Made by a program: the position numbers and the translations under genes
Part shown: piece by piece, positions 1 to 8,208 of the stretch
How positions within the stretch are numbered: position 1 is the stretch's first letter
Layout: each line of letters begins with the position of its first letter
Notes under the pieces: generated by a model
Told to the model about the DNA's origin: nothing
The model's database searches: none
The model's input: the letters and a program-made list of their open reading frames with translations, nothing else
From: Caulobacter henricii
GTDB lineage: Bacteria > Pseudomonadota > Alphaproteobacteria > Caulobacterales > Caulobacteraceae
Length of the DNA: 64,000 bases
Direction of reading: 5' to 3'
Assembly: GCF_001414055.1 (NCBI RefSeq)
Contig: NZ_CP013002.1
Coordinates: 824,501 to 888,500, forward strand

Positions 1-138
1 GCCAGGGCCCTCGGCGACCCCGCTCCCGAGGCGATTACCGACTGCGACTACGACAAGATGACCGTCATCCATCTGCACGGCACAGCGCCGCCGACGGTGA
101 TCCATACGCGCTATGGCGCACCAACGGCGGCGTGCTGA
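1..138 (+). CDS. C-terminal fragment of an unrecognised protein (partial)
   Basis: An open frame runs from the window edge to a TGA at 136-138 and gives 45 residues containing ITDCDYDKMTVIHLHG. The 5' end lies outside the window, so no start can be chosen. I do not recognise the family. The 131 bases between this stop and the next gene show no further coding signal. The call rests only on an open frame with reasonable codon use and could be wrong. Confidence 0.3.
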   Translation, partial: ARALGDPAPEAITDCDYDKMTVIHLHGTAPPTVIHTRYGAPTAAC

Positions 139-269
139 CGGGGCAAGGGATTCCTGCGCGGCACCGAATGCGATCTGACTTGCCAAGGCAAAAGGCTTGG
201 CCGACCCTCCGGATCTGTCGCGACCGCCCTTGACCCTGTGTGCCCTGGGCGCGGCGCCTGGAGGACGTC

Positions 270-737
270 ATGGTGGATCAGATCAATCTTGTGCCCATAG
301 CCCATGTGCGGGGCGGTCGCGCCGAGGTCATCGATGACGACTGGGGCGGCAGCCGGGCGACCCTCGAGCTCGACCCGGATCGCTTTTCCGCCGAGGCGCT
401 GGCCGGGCTTGAGGACTTTTCCCATATCGAGGTCATCTTCGTCTTCGATCGGGTGCCGGATGATAAGATCGAGTTCGGCGCGCGGCGGCCGCGCGGTCGC
501 CCGGACTGGCCCCTGGTCGGGATCTTTGCCCAGCGCGGCAAGAACCGGCCAAACCGGCTGGGCCTCTGCACCTGCAGGCTCATCAGCGTGAAGGGGCTGT
601 CGGTCGAGGTCGAGGGGCTGGACGCCGTGGACGGCACACCGGTCCTCGACATCAAGCCCGCCATGCAGGGCTTCCTGCCGCGTGAACCCCTGCGCCAGCC
701 GCCCTGGGCCGCCGAGATCATGGCGGGCTACTGGTAG
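270..737 (+). CDS. trmO: TrmO/TsaA-family tRNA methyltransferase (YaeB-like)
   Basis: The 155-residue protein resembles the TsaA/TrmO family, which uses S-adenosylmethionine to N6-methylate the threonylcarbamoyl group on A37 of some tRNAs. Visible family features are the N-terminal PIAHVRGG segment, the central LEDFSHIEVIFVFDRV segment and the RGKNRPNRLGLCTC motif expected at the SAM site. The ATG at 270 is chosen over an upstream in-frame start at 240 because GGAGG lies about six bases before it. The protein is short but complete for this beta-barrel family. Some archaeal-type members of the same fold have other substrates, so tRNA specificity is inferred. Confidence 0.8.
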   Translation: MVDQINLVPIAHVRGGRAEVIDDDWGGSRATLELDPDRFSAEALAGLEDFSHIEVIFVFDRVPDDKIEFGARRPRGRPDWPLVGIFAQRGKNRPNRLGLCTCRLISVKGLSVEVEGLDAVDGTPVLDIKPAMQGFLPREPLRQPPWAAEIMAGYW

Positions 738-750
738 GGGCTGAGGCGGC

Positions 751-1107
751 TCAAGCGGCTGATTGGGTGGCGACCTGGCAGGCCCGGGCCAGCCGGGTCG
801 GCGAAACAGGCTTTTCGACCACCTGGTTGCTGCCGCCGCTTGAGACCGAGGCGGCATTGCCGGTGACATAGACCACCGGAATGGGTCCCAGATGGGCCAT
901 GATCGCCGAGACCGCATCCACGCCGGTGCCGCCGACAATGCGGTAATCGGCCGTGATCAGGTCTGGCCTGTGGCGAAGGGCCAGGTCGAGCGCGTCGCGG
1001 GCATTGTCCGCCACGTCGATCGAGGTGAAACCCTGGTCGCGAAGCAGGACCTCGACTTCCAGGGCGATCAGGATTTCGTCTTCGATGATCAAAGCGTGAC
1101 GCAACAT
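751..1107 (-). CDS. Single-domain response regulator (receiver only)
   Basis: This 118-residue protein is a lone CheY-like receiver with no output domain. Acidic-pocket residues E9 and D10, the phospho-acceptor D54 (in LITADYRI) and the conserved lysine in VVEKPVS are all visible. The start is set at MLRHALIIEDE, because the thirteen upstream residues do not belong to the fold. Such stand-alone receivers are abundant in Caulobacter-type bacteria and usually pass phosphate between kinases or bind a partner. No histidine kinase lies next to it, so its partner is unknown. Confidence 0.82.
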   Translation of the reverse strand: MLRHALIIEDEILIALEVEVLLRDQGFTSIDVADNARDALDLALRHRPDLITADYRIVGGTGVDAVSAIMAHLGPIPVVYVTGNAASVSSGGSNQVVEKPVSPTRLARACQVATQSAA

Positions 1108-1231
1108 GTTTTCAAGCAACCCAATTCGCGCAGTCCCCAGGATCACATGGCCGAATGATTCCCGGTCCCGACAAGCGGTCGGCGGGCCTCAATCGCCTTC
1201 AGGGACTGCGGCTTAAGGTCACCGCAGCGCG

Positions 1232-1981
1232 TTACTTCTTCCGGTCGCCACCCCAGGGCAGGCTTTGCTTGACCTGATCGAGAGGCGTCTTGGTCACCAC
1301 CACGGGGGGCGGCACATAGACCGTGGGGGCCTTGATCGGATAGGCCCGCCAGCCGGACTGGATCAGGGCGGAGAAGCCCTGGCATCGCGGCATGACCCGC
1401 ACGGCACCGGTGCGAGGCTTGGGGAAGGGCTGAGGCTGCCGCATCTCCTGCCGCTTGGGGTCGACGAACCACCAGTCGCCGGGCAGGCCATAGCCCTTTT
1501 CCCCACCGGTCCGGACCGCCTGATAGGCGATGTTGGCCTGGAAACTGGGCACGCCATAGCGGAGCATGGCCCGCAGGAAGATGGCGTCGGCCTCCTCGCG
1601 CTTGCCCGGTTCGCCCACGGCATAGAGCCAGTCATGGACGATGGCGGCGCGGGCCGTCGGGCCCTGGGGATCGACAAAGCCCTGGCCGTACCAGGGCACG
1701 CTGGCGAAGTCGGTGACATACCAGCGCGGGACGACGATGACCTTGCCGGTCTCGACGTCGCAATAGGGGAACTCGGCGTCCAGGGTGAACAGCTTGCGGC
1801 CGGCCTTGGTCTGGTTGAACAGCACGACGGGCTGGGGCGTCAGCGAACTCGGCGGTGTGGGGGCGACCACCGGGATATAGACCGTCTCATGGGTCTGGGT
1901 GGCGCAGCCGGCGACTGTCAGGGTCGATACCAGGGCGGCGATGGCAAGGAGAGGAGTTCTGAGCGGGCGCAAGACGGTCAT
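1232..1981 (-). CDS. DUF1353-domain lipoprotein
   Basis: A 249-residue protein with a lipoprotein signal: hydrophobic residues 10-24 followed by VAGC, with the lipidated cysteine at about residue 26. The central part (about 60-170) matches DUF1353, including RWYVTDFASVPW and AAIVHDWLYAVG, whose HDW core is typical of the family. DUF1353 occurs in phage and bacterial proteins of unknown biochemical role. The export signal suggests the inner leaflet of the outer membrane or the periplasmic face. It is transcribed away from the MaoC gene and has no obvious operon partner. Confidence 0.75.
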   Translation of the reverse strand: MTVLRPLRTPLLAIAALVSTLTVAGCATQTHETVYIPVVAPTPPSSLTPQPVVLFNQTKAGRKLFTLDAEFPYCDVETGKVIVVPRWYVTDFASVPWYGQGFVDPQGPTARAAIVHDWLYAVGEPGKREEADAIFLRAMLRYGVPSFQANIAYQAVRTGGEKGYGLPGDWWFVDPKRQEMRQPQPFPKPRTGAVRVMPRCQGFSALIQSGWRAYPIKAPTVYVPPPVVVTKTPLDQVKQSLPWGGDRKK

Positions 1982-2057
1982 CGGGCAGGGGAGGTGAGGG
2001 AGAGCCTATAGCACTGCTTCGATGGCGCTTTCGAGGCGGCACCTTCGCGCGGTTGAG

Positions 2058-2510
2058 TCAGGCCCTGGCGGGGCGGCGGCGGCGTGGCACGCGGACGGTG
2101 GCATCGCCGTCCATGACCAGGTCGTCGCCGACATAGGCCTCGCAGCGCAGGACCACCCGTGCGCCGGCCTCGTCGATCGCCGCCACCGTGACCCGGGCTG
2201 AAACCGTGTCGCCGATCCGCACGGGCCTGTGGAAGGCCAGGGTCTGGCCCAGATAGATCGCGCCGGCCCCGGGCAGTATGGTGCCGACCACGGCCGAACC
2301 GAACGAGGCCGACAGCAGGCCATGGGCGATACGGCCGCGATAGGCGGTCCGTGAGGCGAAGGCCTCGTCCATGTGGACGGGGTTGAAGTCGTCGGACGCT
2401 TCGGCAAACCGCGCGATACGCTCTTCGGTGACGACGACCAGCTTTTCGGCGACCATGCCGACCACAAGCTCGTCGAGGATGTAGCCGCCAGAGGGATGAG
2501 GTTGGATCAT
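2058..2510 (-). CDS. MaoC-family (R)-specific enoyl-CoA hydratase-like protein
   Basis: The 150-residue protein has a single hot-dog fold. The hydratase-2 motif SDDFNPVHMDEAFA (about residues 38-51) supplies the catalytic aspartate and histidine known from PhaJ and MaoC dehydratases. Such enzymes hydrate trans-2-enoyl-CoA to (R)-3-hydroxyacyl-CoA and link beta-oxidation to polyhydroxyalkanoate synthesis. The length fits the small PhaJ-like subgroup rather than the two-domain enzymes. No pha gene is adjacent, so the physiological substrate cannot be inferred. Confidence 0.8.
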   Translation of the reverse strand: MIQPHPSGGYILDELVVGMVAEKLVVVTEERIARFAEASDDFNPVHMDEAFASRTAYRGRIAHGLLSASFGSAVVGTILPGAGAIYLGQTLAFHRPVRIGDTVSARVTVAAIDEAGARVVLRCEAYVGDDLVMDGDATVRVPRRRRPARA

Positions 2511-2613
2511 AACGCGCGGTTAGCGGTCATGTGGCTGCAAGGCCAGCGAAAATGCGACCGTCAGGCGACAGGGGTGGGTGGTCTGGACGCGTCTGCCGGG
2601 TTAACACCCGGCT

Positions 2614-2943
2614 ATGGCAAGAACCAAGCAAAGCCCGGAATTCGATATCGTGGTCGAGGGCGAGCCCTATGTCTGGCGGCTGCATCGCCAGCCGGGCTGG
2701 TCAAGCGACTCTGCGGTCAGGCATGGCGTGGCCATCGCCGCGCGGCACAAGGAGGCCCAGCGCGAGGTTGTCATGGAGTTCCCGGCAGGGCCGGAGCCGC
2801 GTTATGGGGCCCCGCTGCTGAAGCCGGCCCATATCGCAACGGCCCTGGTCGCCAAGGCCATCGCTTCGGCCATCGCGGCCGGATGGGATCCGCACTCGCG
2901 CGGCAAGACCATAACCATTGTGGTGGATTCGACCGGCGGGTGA
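2614..2943 (+). CDS. Conserved-looking hypothetical protein
   Basis: A 109-residue soluble protein beginning MARTKQSPEFDIVVEGEPYVW, with no signal peptide or membrane segment. It has short predicted beta strands at the N-terminus and an alanine-rich helix around residues 72-90 (HIATALVAKAIASAIAAG). I do not recognise a named domain. Codon use with strong G/C in third positions supports real coding, and the gene stands divergent from the MaoC gene across about 100 bases. Function unknown. Confidence 0.6.
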   Translation: MARTKQSPEFDIVVEGEPYVWRLHRQPGWSSDSAVRHGVAIAARHKEAQREVVMEFPAGPEPRYGAPLLKPAHIATALVAKAIASAIAAGWDPHSRGKTITIVVDSTGG

Positions 2944-2974
2944 CGCGCTGGAGCGACCCGGTGGTGCCGGGAGA

Positions 2975-3106
2975 CTAGATGCGCAGCTGCGAGACGCCGG
3001 CCAACATCACGGCCCCGATCATCACCCAGCCGGCGGCCAGGGCGAACATCGGATAGCGCTGCCACCAGTGGCGCTGGGCGGCGCAGGCGCCGGTGTGTCT
3101 GGGCAT
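2975..3106 (-). CDS. Very small single-span membrane protein (43 residues)
   Basis: A 43-residue frame reads MPRHTGACAAQRHWWQRYP and then a hydrophobic stretch (about residues 20-38, MFALAAGWVMIGAVMLAGV). The ATG at 3106 is preceded by GGGAGG at six bases' spacing, a strong ribosome-binding site. Both the site and the single transmembrane segment argue for a real gene. The positive and aromatic N-terminus would stay in the cytoplasm. No homologue is recognised. It is convergent with the 2614-2943 gene, the two stops being about 30 bases apart. Confidence 0.6.
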   Translation of the reverse strand: MPRHTGACAAQRHWWQRYPMFALAAGWVMIGAVMLAGVSQLRI

Positions 3107-3235
3107 GTCGAACCTCCCTATCCAGCCTTGATGCTGGTCAATTACGATCATGACCCAAGTAGGATCTTAAAACTTGGTTAACAGGGGTCACAATCTCGAC
3201 ATAAGGGCGTGAAATCAGATCGAACATGTTATCCG

Positions 3236-3256
3236 AATTCGCCCGGCGGGCGAATT
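3236..3256. promoter_or_regulatory. Palindrome in an AT-rich intergenic region upstream of the FKBP gene
   Basis: AATTCGCCC at 3236-3244 and GGGCGAATT at 3248-3256 form a perfect 9-bp inverted repeat around GGC. It lies in the AT-richest stretch of this neighbourhood (about 3120-3365), which separates the small membrane gene from the FKBP gene. An operator or an RNA hairpin are both possible. There is no T-run directly after it, so a plain terminator is less likely. Confidence 0.4.
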
Positions 3257-3365
3257 TCTAGGTTAAATAATTGATATATCTAGGTTTTTTGTAAAACTTG
3301 CTTGCCTTGGCCTTTAGAGGGCCTATTCTCAGGCGTAGAAAAAAATTTCTTGTTCAGGACTTCGA

Positions 3366-3857
3366 ATGCTTCGCTTTGCCTGTTTGACCCTTGGTTTGGC
3401 GCTTGTTGCAGGAGGAATGGCCTCCGCCCAGACCCCTGCCGCGCCACCAGCCAGCCGTCCCGCCATGACCGCCGGCGATGCCTTTCTGGCGACCAACGCC
3501 AAGGCTCCGGGGGTGGTCGTTCTCCCGTCGGGGCTGCAGTACAAGGTCCTGACCTCGGGCCCCAAAACGGGCCCGTCGCCCAAGTCGGGTGACCTGATCA
3601 AGGTGCACTACGAAGGCAAGCTCCTGGACGGCACGGTCTTCGACAGCTCGTTCGAGCGCAAGCAGGCGGCGATCATGCCGCTGGAGGGCCTGGTCCAGGC
3701 CTGGCTCGAAGCGCTGCCCCTGATGAAGGTCGGCGACGAATGGATCCTCTATGTGCCGCCGGCCTTGGGCTATGGCGACCGCGACGTCGGCCCGATTCCC
3801 GCCGGCAGTGTGATGACGTTCCGCCTGCAGCTTCTGGGCATGCTGGCGGTGGATTAA
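3366..3857 (+). CDS. Periplasmic FKBP-type peptidyl-prolyl isomerase
   Basis: The 163-residue protein carries a cleavable signal peptide (residues 1-21, ending ASA) and then one FKBP domain. Family hallmarks are LPSGLQYKVL, VHYEGKLLDGTVFDSSFER, the shortened EALPLMKVGDEWILYVPPALGYGDRDVGPIPAGSVMTF-type core (about residues 118-155) and the closing strand. It should catalyse cis-trans isomerisation at prolines and assist folding in the periplasm. It lacks the long N-terminal dimerisation region of FkpA and Mip, so it is the short type. It converges on rutA, separated by a palindromic repeat that may stop transcription both ways. Confidence 0.88.
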   Translation: MLRFACLTLGLALVAGGMASAQTPAAPPASRPAMTAGDAFLATNAKAPGVVVLPSGLQYKVLTSGPKTGPSPKSGDLIKVHYEGKLLDGTVFDSSFERKQAAIMPLEGLVQAWLEALPLMKVGDEWILYVPPALGYGDRDVGPIPAGSVMTFRLQLLGMLAVD

Positions 3858-3863
3858 AGGCGG

Positions 3864-3974
3864 ATAGCTGCTCCCCTCTGGGGGAGCTGTCGCGGAGCGA
3901 CTGAGGGGGCCATTTGGCCTTAGGCCGCGTTGCCCCCTCCGGCCCTCTGGGCCACCTCCCCCAATGGGGGGGGG
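3864..3974. repeat. Composite palindromic repeat, family 1 (modules A and B)
   Basis: Two GC-rich imperfect palindromes lie head to head. Module A (about 3864-3912) contains GCTGCTCCCC...GGGGGAGCTGTCGCGG and CTGAGGGGGC. Module B (about 3931-3974) contains GCCCCCTCCGGCCC...GGGCCACCTCCCCC. The same architecture recurs at 13721-13816, 17899-18012 and 23737-23846. It fills the convergent gap between the FKBP gene and rutA. Confidence 0.85.
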
Positions 3975-3985
3975 ATCTACCCAGC

Positions 3986-5044
3986 CTAGTTCCGGCTCGT
4001 CATCAGCGGCTGGATCCTCGTGCCGAAATCCTCGACCCCCTGCACGAAGTCATCGAAGGTCAGCAGGACCCCGGCTGTGCCCGGAACCGCCGCGACCTCG
4101 TCCAGCATCCGCGCCACGCTTTCATAGGACCCGACCAGGGTGCCCATGTTCAGGTTGACGGCCGATTCCGGCGCGGCCAGCTGGGTGGTGTTGGTCGTGG
4201 CCCCTGCCTGGGCATTGGGAGCCGCCTGCTGGGTCAGCCAGGCCAGGGCTTCCTGGTCGGCCCCGTCGCGATAGAGCTGCCATTTGGCCATGGCCTTCTC
4301 GTCGGTTTCGTCGGCGATGATCATGAACAGAAGGAAGCTGGCGACATCCCGGCCGGTCTTGTCGGCGGCGGCTTTCAGGCGGTCATTGACCGAGCCGAAG
4401 GCCGTCGGGGTGTTGACGCCCTTGCCGAGGGCAAAGCTGTAGTCGGCATATTGCGCGGTGAAGGCCAGGCCCTCATTGGATGAGCCCGCGCAGATCAGCT
4501 TGGTCTCTTTCGGGTGCGGGCTGACCCGGCAGTCATCCATCTGGAAGTACTGGCCCTTGAAGTCGCTGACGCCGGTCTCCAGCAGGTCCTTCAGCACGGT
4601 CGTGTATTCGGCCAGGTAGTTGTAGCGGTCGGTATAGTGGGCCTCGCCGGGCCACAGGCCCATCTGGCTGTACTCGGCCTTCTGCCAGCCGGTGACCAGG
4701 TTGAGGCCGAAACGGCCCGGGGCGATGGAGTCGATGGTCGAGGCCATCCGCGCGGCGATGGCCGGTGGGATGGTCAGGGTGGCGACGGTCGCGAAGATCT
4801 TGATCTTGGTCGTCACGGCCGCCAGGCCCGCCATCAGGGTGAAACTCTCCAGATTGTGCTCCCAGAACTGGGTCTTCCCCCCAAACCCGCGGAGTTTGAT
4901 CATCGAGAGCGCGAAGTCGAAGCCGTACTTCTCGGCCTTGAGGGTGATCTCCTTGTTGAGTTCGAAACTGGGCCTGTATTGCGGCGAGGTCTCGGAGATG
5001 AGCCAGCCATTGTTGCCGATGGGAATGAAGACGCCGACCTGCAT
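3986..5044 (-). CDS. rutA: Pyrimidine monooxygenase RutA
   Basis: The 352-residue flavin-dependent monooxygenase is of the bacterial luciferase-like superfamily. RutA opens the uracil ring using O2 and reduced FMN to give ureidoacrylate peracid. Recognisable segments are [15 protein letters not shown] at the start, [23 protein letters not shown], the [10 protein letters not shown] core and [19 protein letters not shown]. The length is normal. It is the last gene of a minus-strand series with rutB, rutC and rutD, although in E. coli rutA comes first. No rutF flavin reductase is present here, so reduced FMN must come from elsewhere. Confidence 0.93.
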   Translation of the reverse strand: MQVGVFIPIGNNGWLISETSPQYRPSFELNKEITLKAEKYGFDFALSMIKLRGFGGKTQFWEHNLESFTLMAGLAAVTTKIKIFATVATLTIPPAIAARMASTIDSIAPGRFGLNLVTGWQKAEYSQMGLWPGEAHYTDRYNYLAEYTTVLKDLLETGVSDFKGQYFQMDDCRVSPHPKETKLICAGSSNEGLAFTAQYADYSFALGKGVNTPTAFGSVNDRLKAAADKTGRDVASFLLFMIIADETDEKAMAKWQLYRDGADQEALAWLTQQAAPNAQAGATTNTTQLAAPESAVNLNMGTLVGSYESVARMLDEVAAVPGTAGVLLTFDDFVQGVEDFGTRIQPLMTSRN

Positions 5045-5071
5045 GGGTGGGGTTCCTTGGGCTTGCTAAAT

Positions 5072-5200
5072 CCGCTCTCCCCGGCGAAAGCCGGGGCCCA
5101 GATTCATCCTGAGTGTTTGGGGTGTTCGCGCCTTGCGACCGATCCGGATCCGAGAGGCTGCGGGTTTGATCTGGGCCCCGGCTTTCGCCGGGGAGAGCGG
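5072..5200. repeat. Long inverted repeat, family 4, between rutD and rutA
   Basis: A 32-bp arm at 5072-5103 (core CTCCCCGGCGAAAGCCGGGG) is the exact reverse complement of 5169-5200, separated by 65 bases. Each arm is itself a hairpin around CCCCGGCGAAAGCCGGGG. The same family appears at 6443-6474 and 24272-24402. In the transcript it can fold as two small hairpins or one long stem, which could weaken rutA expression relative to rutBCD. Confidence 0.88.
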
Positions 5201-5216
5201 GATCGGAGGCGAGCGA

Positions 5217-6023
5217 TCATCCGCCCCCCTCCAGAAAGCCCAGCAAGGCCGCATTGAAGGTCTCCGGATCGGTGACCGTGAATCCGTGCCCGCCCCAGGG
5301 GGCGACCTCCAGCTGGCCGTTGGGCAGGCCTTCGGCCAGGCGCATGGAGCAGCCGACGGGGACCAGCATGTCGTCGGCGCTGGCACTGACCAGAACCGGA
5401 TGCAGAATCTCGCCAAGGCGGTCGTCGATGTCGAAGTCGAGCAGGGCCTGGATCCGGGCCAGCATCACCTCTTCTGGCGGGAAGCCGGCCACGTGGTGTG
5501 GTTCCTCGGCCTGCAGCCGGTCATGGTTCTCCGACAGCCATGTCGCCGGATAGAGGAAGATCGGCTGGGCGTGGACATAGGCCTCGATCCCGCTGTTCTT
5601 GAGCAGGCAGATCCGCGTGTCGAAACAGCGTTTGATGTGCGGATCAGGCCGCGACCAGCCATTAACCACCACCAGTTTGGCCAACCGGTCGGGGTGCGAC
5701 AGCGCCAGGGCCAGCCCCGCATTACCGCCCGCGGCATGGCCGACGAGATGGGCGCGGGCCAGGCCCAGGGCGTCCATCACCTTGACGATGTCGTCGGCCA
5801 TGGCCTGCACCGAGTGCGGCTGGGTCAGCTGCCGGACGCTGCGGCCCGTGCCCCGGTGGTCGTACAGGACGACCGGGTACTTCGCGAGTAGGGCGTCCAT
5901 CTGCGGTGCCCAGAAGGCACCCGAGCCGCCCAGGCCCGAGGACAGCAGCACGACCTCACGCCCGGCGATGGGGCCGCCGTGCAGTTCATAATACAGGCCG
6001 TCGACCGTGCCCGAGACGATCAT
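5217..6023 (-). CDS. rutD: RutD, putative aminoacrylate hydrolase of uracil catabolism
   Basis: The 268-residue alpha/beta-hydrolase-fold protein begins MIVSGTVDGLYYELHGGP. Core elements are VVLYDHRGTGRS, the nucleophile-elbow position in VGHAAGGNAG and the late His in GGHGFTV. At the elbow the usual serine is replaced by alanine (GHAAGG), a feature known for RutD, which is thought to speed a hydrolysis step after ring opening without a classic serine nucleophile. It lies four bases after rutC in the operon and is followed by the inverted repeat that separates it from rutA. Confidence 0.9.
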   Translation of the reverse strand: MIVSGTVDGLYYELHGGPIAGREVVLLSSGLGGSGAFWAPQMDALLAKYPVVLYDHRGTGRSVRQLTQPHSVQAMADDIVKVMDALGLARAHLVGHAAGGNAGLALALSHPDRLAKLVVVNGWSRPDPHIKRCFDTRICLLKNSGIEAYVHAQPIFLYPATWLSENHDRLQAEEPHHVAGFPPEEVMLARIQALLDFDIDDRLGEILHPVLVSASADDMLVPVGCSMRLAEGLPNGQLEVAPWGGHGFTVTDPETFNAALLGFLEGGG

Positions 6024-6026
6024 CGG

Positions 6027-6416
6027 CTAGCGCTTGCCGATATGGGCGACGCTGGCGATCTCGACCAGGAAGTCGGGCCGCACCAGGCCGCACTGGATGC
6101 AGTAACGGGCCGGCTTCTCGCCCGGGAAGTACTCGGCATAGACCTTGTTGATGGTCTGGTAGTCGGCCCAGTCCTTGAGGAAGATGTGGTTCATGGTCAC
6201 GTCGTCCATCGTGCCGCCGGCGGTCTCGATGACCGACTTGATGGTCTCCAGCACCTGCCGGGTCTGGGCCTCGGCATCGCCGACATGGGCGACATTGTTG
6301 TCCTTGTCGAAGGCCAGGGTGCCCGAGACATAGACAATCCCGTCGGCCAGGGTGCCGGGCGAGAAGGGGGCGATCGGGGTTCCCGTGCCGGGCGGGGTGA
6401 TGACGGTCTTGGGCAT
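6027..6416 (-). CDS. rutC: RutC, 3-aminoacrylate deaminase (Rid/YjgF family)
   Basis: The 129-residue protein belongs to the trimeric Rid/YjgF/YER057c family. Visible motifs are [21 protein letters not shown], the [14 protein letters not shown] helix and the signature region [26 protein letters not shown], which contains the arginine and cysteine typical of the family. RutC converts the aminoacrylate/carbamate intermediate of uracil breakdown towards malonic semialdehyde. The ATG at 6416 is preferred over one eight codons upstream because AGAGG precedes it. It overlaps nothing and sits between rutB and rutD. Confidence 0.9.
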   Translation of the reverse strand: MPKTVITPPGTGTPIAPFSPGTLADGIVYVSGTLAFDKDNNVAHVGDAEAQTRQVLETIKSVIETAGGTMDDVTMNHIFLKDWADYQTINKVYAEYFPGEKPARYCIQCGLVRPDFLVEIASVAHIGKR

Positions 6417-6442
6417 AGTTCGTGTCCTCTTGCTCTTCAAAC

Positions 6443-6474
6443 CCGCTCTCCCCGGCGAAGGCAGGGGAGAGCGG
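6443..6474. repeat. Hairpin repeat, family 4, between rutB and rutC
   Basis: CCGCTCTCCCC at 6443-6453 and its exact complement GGGGAGAGCGG at 6464-6474 flank a ten-base loop. It matches the arm of the 5072-5200 repeat with a few changes in the loop side. It lies in the 61-base gap between rutB and rutC and would form a strong RNA hairpin inside the operon transcript. Confidence 0.85.
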
Positions 6475-6477
6475 TGC

Positions 6478-7218
6478 TTATGCGGTCGGGGCCAGCTGTC
6501 CGAAGGCTCCCTTGAAGTCCGCGACGGTCGAGACCCAGCCGAAGAAGGTCTCGATGTTGAACAGGGCCGCCTTCTGCACGAAGTCGGGACCAGCCTGATG
6601 GGTGGCGTCCTCCAGCACGGTTCCGAAATATTCCAGCATGAAGCCGTCCCTCAGGGTCGACTCGACGCAGACATTGGTGGCGATGCCGACAAAGACCAGA
6701 TGGCGGATGCCACGGGCCCGCAGGACGCTGTCCAGCTGGCTGTTGAAGAAGCCGCTATAGCGGGTCTTGTGCAGGCAGATGTCGCCCGGTTCGGGCCTCA
6801 GGGCATCGACCAGCTCATAGTCCCACTGGCCGCGGGCCAGCAGCTTGCCCTGCAGTTCGGGCCTGGCGCGCATGGTCTTCAGGGCGTTGGACTTCCACCA
6901 GTTGGGCGAGCCGGGGCCGCCGGCCTCGACATACTGGTCGTCCCAACCGTTCTGGAAAAAGATCACCTGCATTCCGGCCGCACGGGCCACGGGCAGGACG
7001 GCCTGGATCTGCTCGATCACCGCGGCCGCGCCGCTGATGTCGAACCCGGCCAGATCCAGATAGCCGCCGGGCGAGGCATAGGCGTTCTGCATGTCGATGA
7101 CGATCACGGCCGTGGATCTGGGATCGACCGGGATCGGCTCGGGCCTGGCCGGCAGCATGATCGCCTCGGGCGACAGGGGCGCGATCCGTGCACCGGTCTT
7201 GTCGGGTTCGAAAGCCAT
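6478..7218 (-). CDS. rutB: RutB, ureidoacrylate amidohydrolase (isochorismatase fold)
   Basis: The 246-residue cysteine hydrolase has the isochorismatase-like fold. The catalytic aspartate is in [14 protein letters not shown], the lysine in [11 protein letters not shown] and the cysteine nucleophile in [15 protein letters not shown]. In the Rut pathway it removes carbamate and ammonia from the ring-opened uracil product. It is the first gene of the local rut series on the minus strand. The start at 7218 has AGGATGG upstream; a start seven codons earlier is possible. The 97-base gap to the divergent MpaB gene presumably holds both promoters. Confidence 0.9.
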   Translation of the reverse strand: MAFEPDKTGARIAPLSPEAIMLPARPEPIPVDPRSTAVIVIDMQNAYASPGGYLDLAGFDISGAAAVIEQIQAVLPVARAAGMQVIFFQNGWDDQYVEAGGPGSPNWWKSNALKTMRARPELQGKLLARGQWDYELVDALRPEPGDICLHKTRYSGFFNSQLDSVLRARGIRHLVFVGIATNVCVESTLRDGFMLEYFGTVLEDATHQAGPDFVQKAALFNIETFFGWVSTVADFKGAFGQLAPTA

Positions 7219-7315
7219 GCCATACCATCCTGGGCGCACTGCGCAGCGAGATCGGGCAGATGATGACGACCCCCTGCAACCTGTTCGTCAAGCCCGGGCG
7301 GAGCGATTAGGGGCC

Positions 7316-8194
7316 ATGCTGTCGCGATCCGTTCGAAACCTCATCGAAACCCCCGGCGGGCCGCGCATCGACTTCAGCGCGCCGGTCGGTGAACCGGCCC
7401 TGGCCGCGCCTGATTCGGTGTCCTGGCGCGTGTTCAAGAACCCGGTCGCCCTGTTCGTCGGCGGGGTGACGGCGGTCATTCTGGAACTGGCCGAGCCCCG
7501 TGTGCGCACCGGCGTCTGGGAGCATTCCAGCTTTCGCAGCGATCCCCTGACCCGGCTGAAGCGGACAGGGCTGGCGGCCATGGTCACCGTCTATGGCGCG
7601 CGGTCGGTTGCCGAGACCATGATCGCCGGAATCGGCCGCCAGCATGCCCGGGTGGCGGGGGTGACTCCCGGCGGAGAGGCCTATCGCGCCTCGGATGTGG
7701 CGCTGCTGGACTGGGTGCAGGCCACGGCCAGTTTCGGCTTTCTGGAAGCCTATAGCGCCCTGGTCTCGCCTCTGGGGGCCGCCGAAAAGGACCGGTTCTA
7801 TGCCGAGGCCCAGCCGGCCGCTCGGCGCTATGGAGCAACCGGCGCACCGACCTCGCGGGCGGCTTGGGAGGCCCAGCTGGCGGCCATGCTGCCCCGTCTG
7901 GAGGCCTCGGATATCGTGCTGGAGTTCCTGACCCTGATGCGGCAAACGAAGATCGCGCCGGGGCCCGTCAGCCTGCTGCAACGCCCCCTGATCCGGGCGG
8001 CGGTGGGGCTGGTTCCGGCGGAAGTGCGTGAGGTGCTCGGCCTGGGTGCGGAATGGCTGCCGAGACCGATGGAACTGCCCATGATCCGGCTGGCGGCGGG
8101 CCTGGCCGACCGCCTTCCCTTGCCGGGTGCGCCGCCCGGCGATGCCTGTCTGCGGATGGGGTTGCCGGGGGACTGGCTGTACCGGAGGCGCTGA
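7316..8194 (+). CDS. MpaB-family oxygenase-like protein (DUF2236)
   Basis: The 292-residue protein resembles the MpaB/latex clearing protein/DUF2236 family of heme-binding oxygenases. Features include the early WRVFKNPVALFVGGVTAVILELAEPRVRTGVWEHS region (about 40-75), SDPLTRLKRTGLAAMVTVYG, and DVALLDWVQATASFGFLEAYSALVSPL, with histidines and arginine in the positions expected for heme contact. The true substrate is not deducible. The ATG at 7316 starts the recognised domain; the open frame extends further upstream across the rutB promoter region but without family similarity. Confidence 0.72.
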   Translation: MLSRSVRNLIETPGGPRIDFSAPVGEPALAAPDSVSWRVFKNPVALFVGGVTAVILELAEPRVRTGVWEHSSFRSDPLTRLKRTGLAAMVTVYGARSVAETMIAGIGRQHARVAGVTPGGEAYRASDVALLDWVQATASFGFLEAYSALVSPLGAAEKDRFYAEAQPAARRYGATGAPTSRAAWEAQLAAMLPRLEASDIVLEFLTLMRQTKIAPGPVSLLQRPLIRAAVGLVPAEVREVLGLGAEWLPRPMELPMIRLAAGLADRLPLPGAPPGDACLRMGLPGDWLYRRR

Positions 8195-8208
8195 GCGCCC
8201 CGAAAGCT

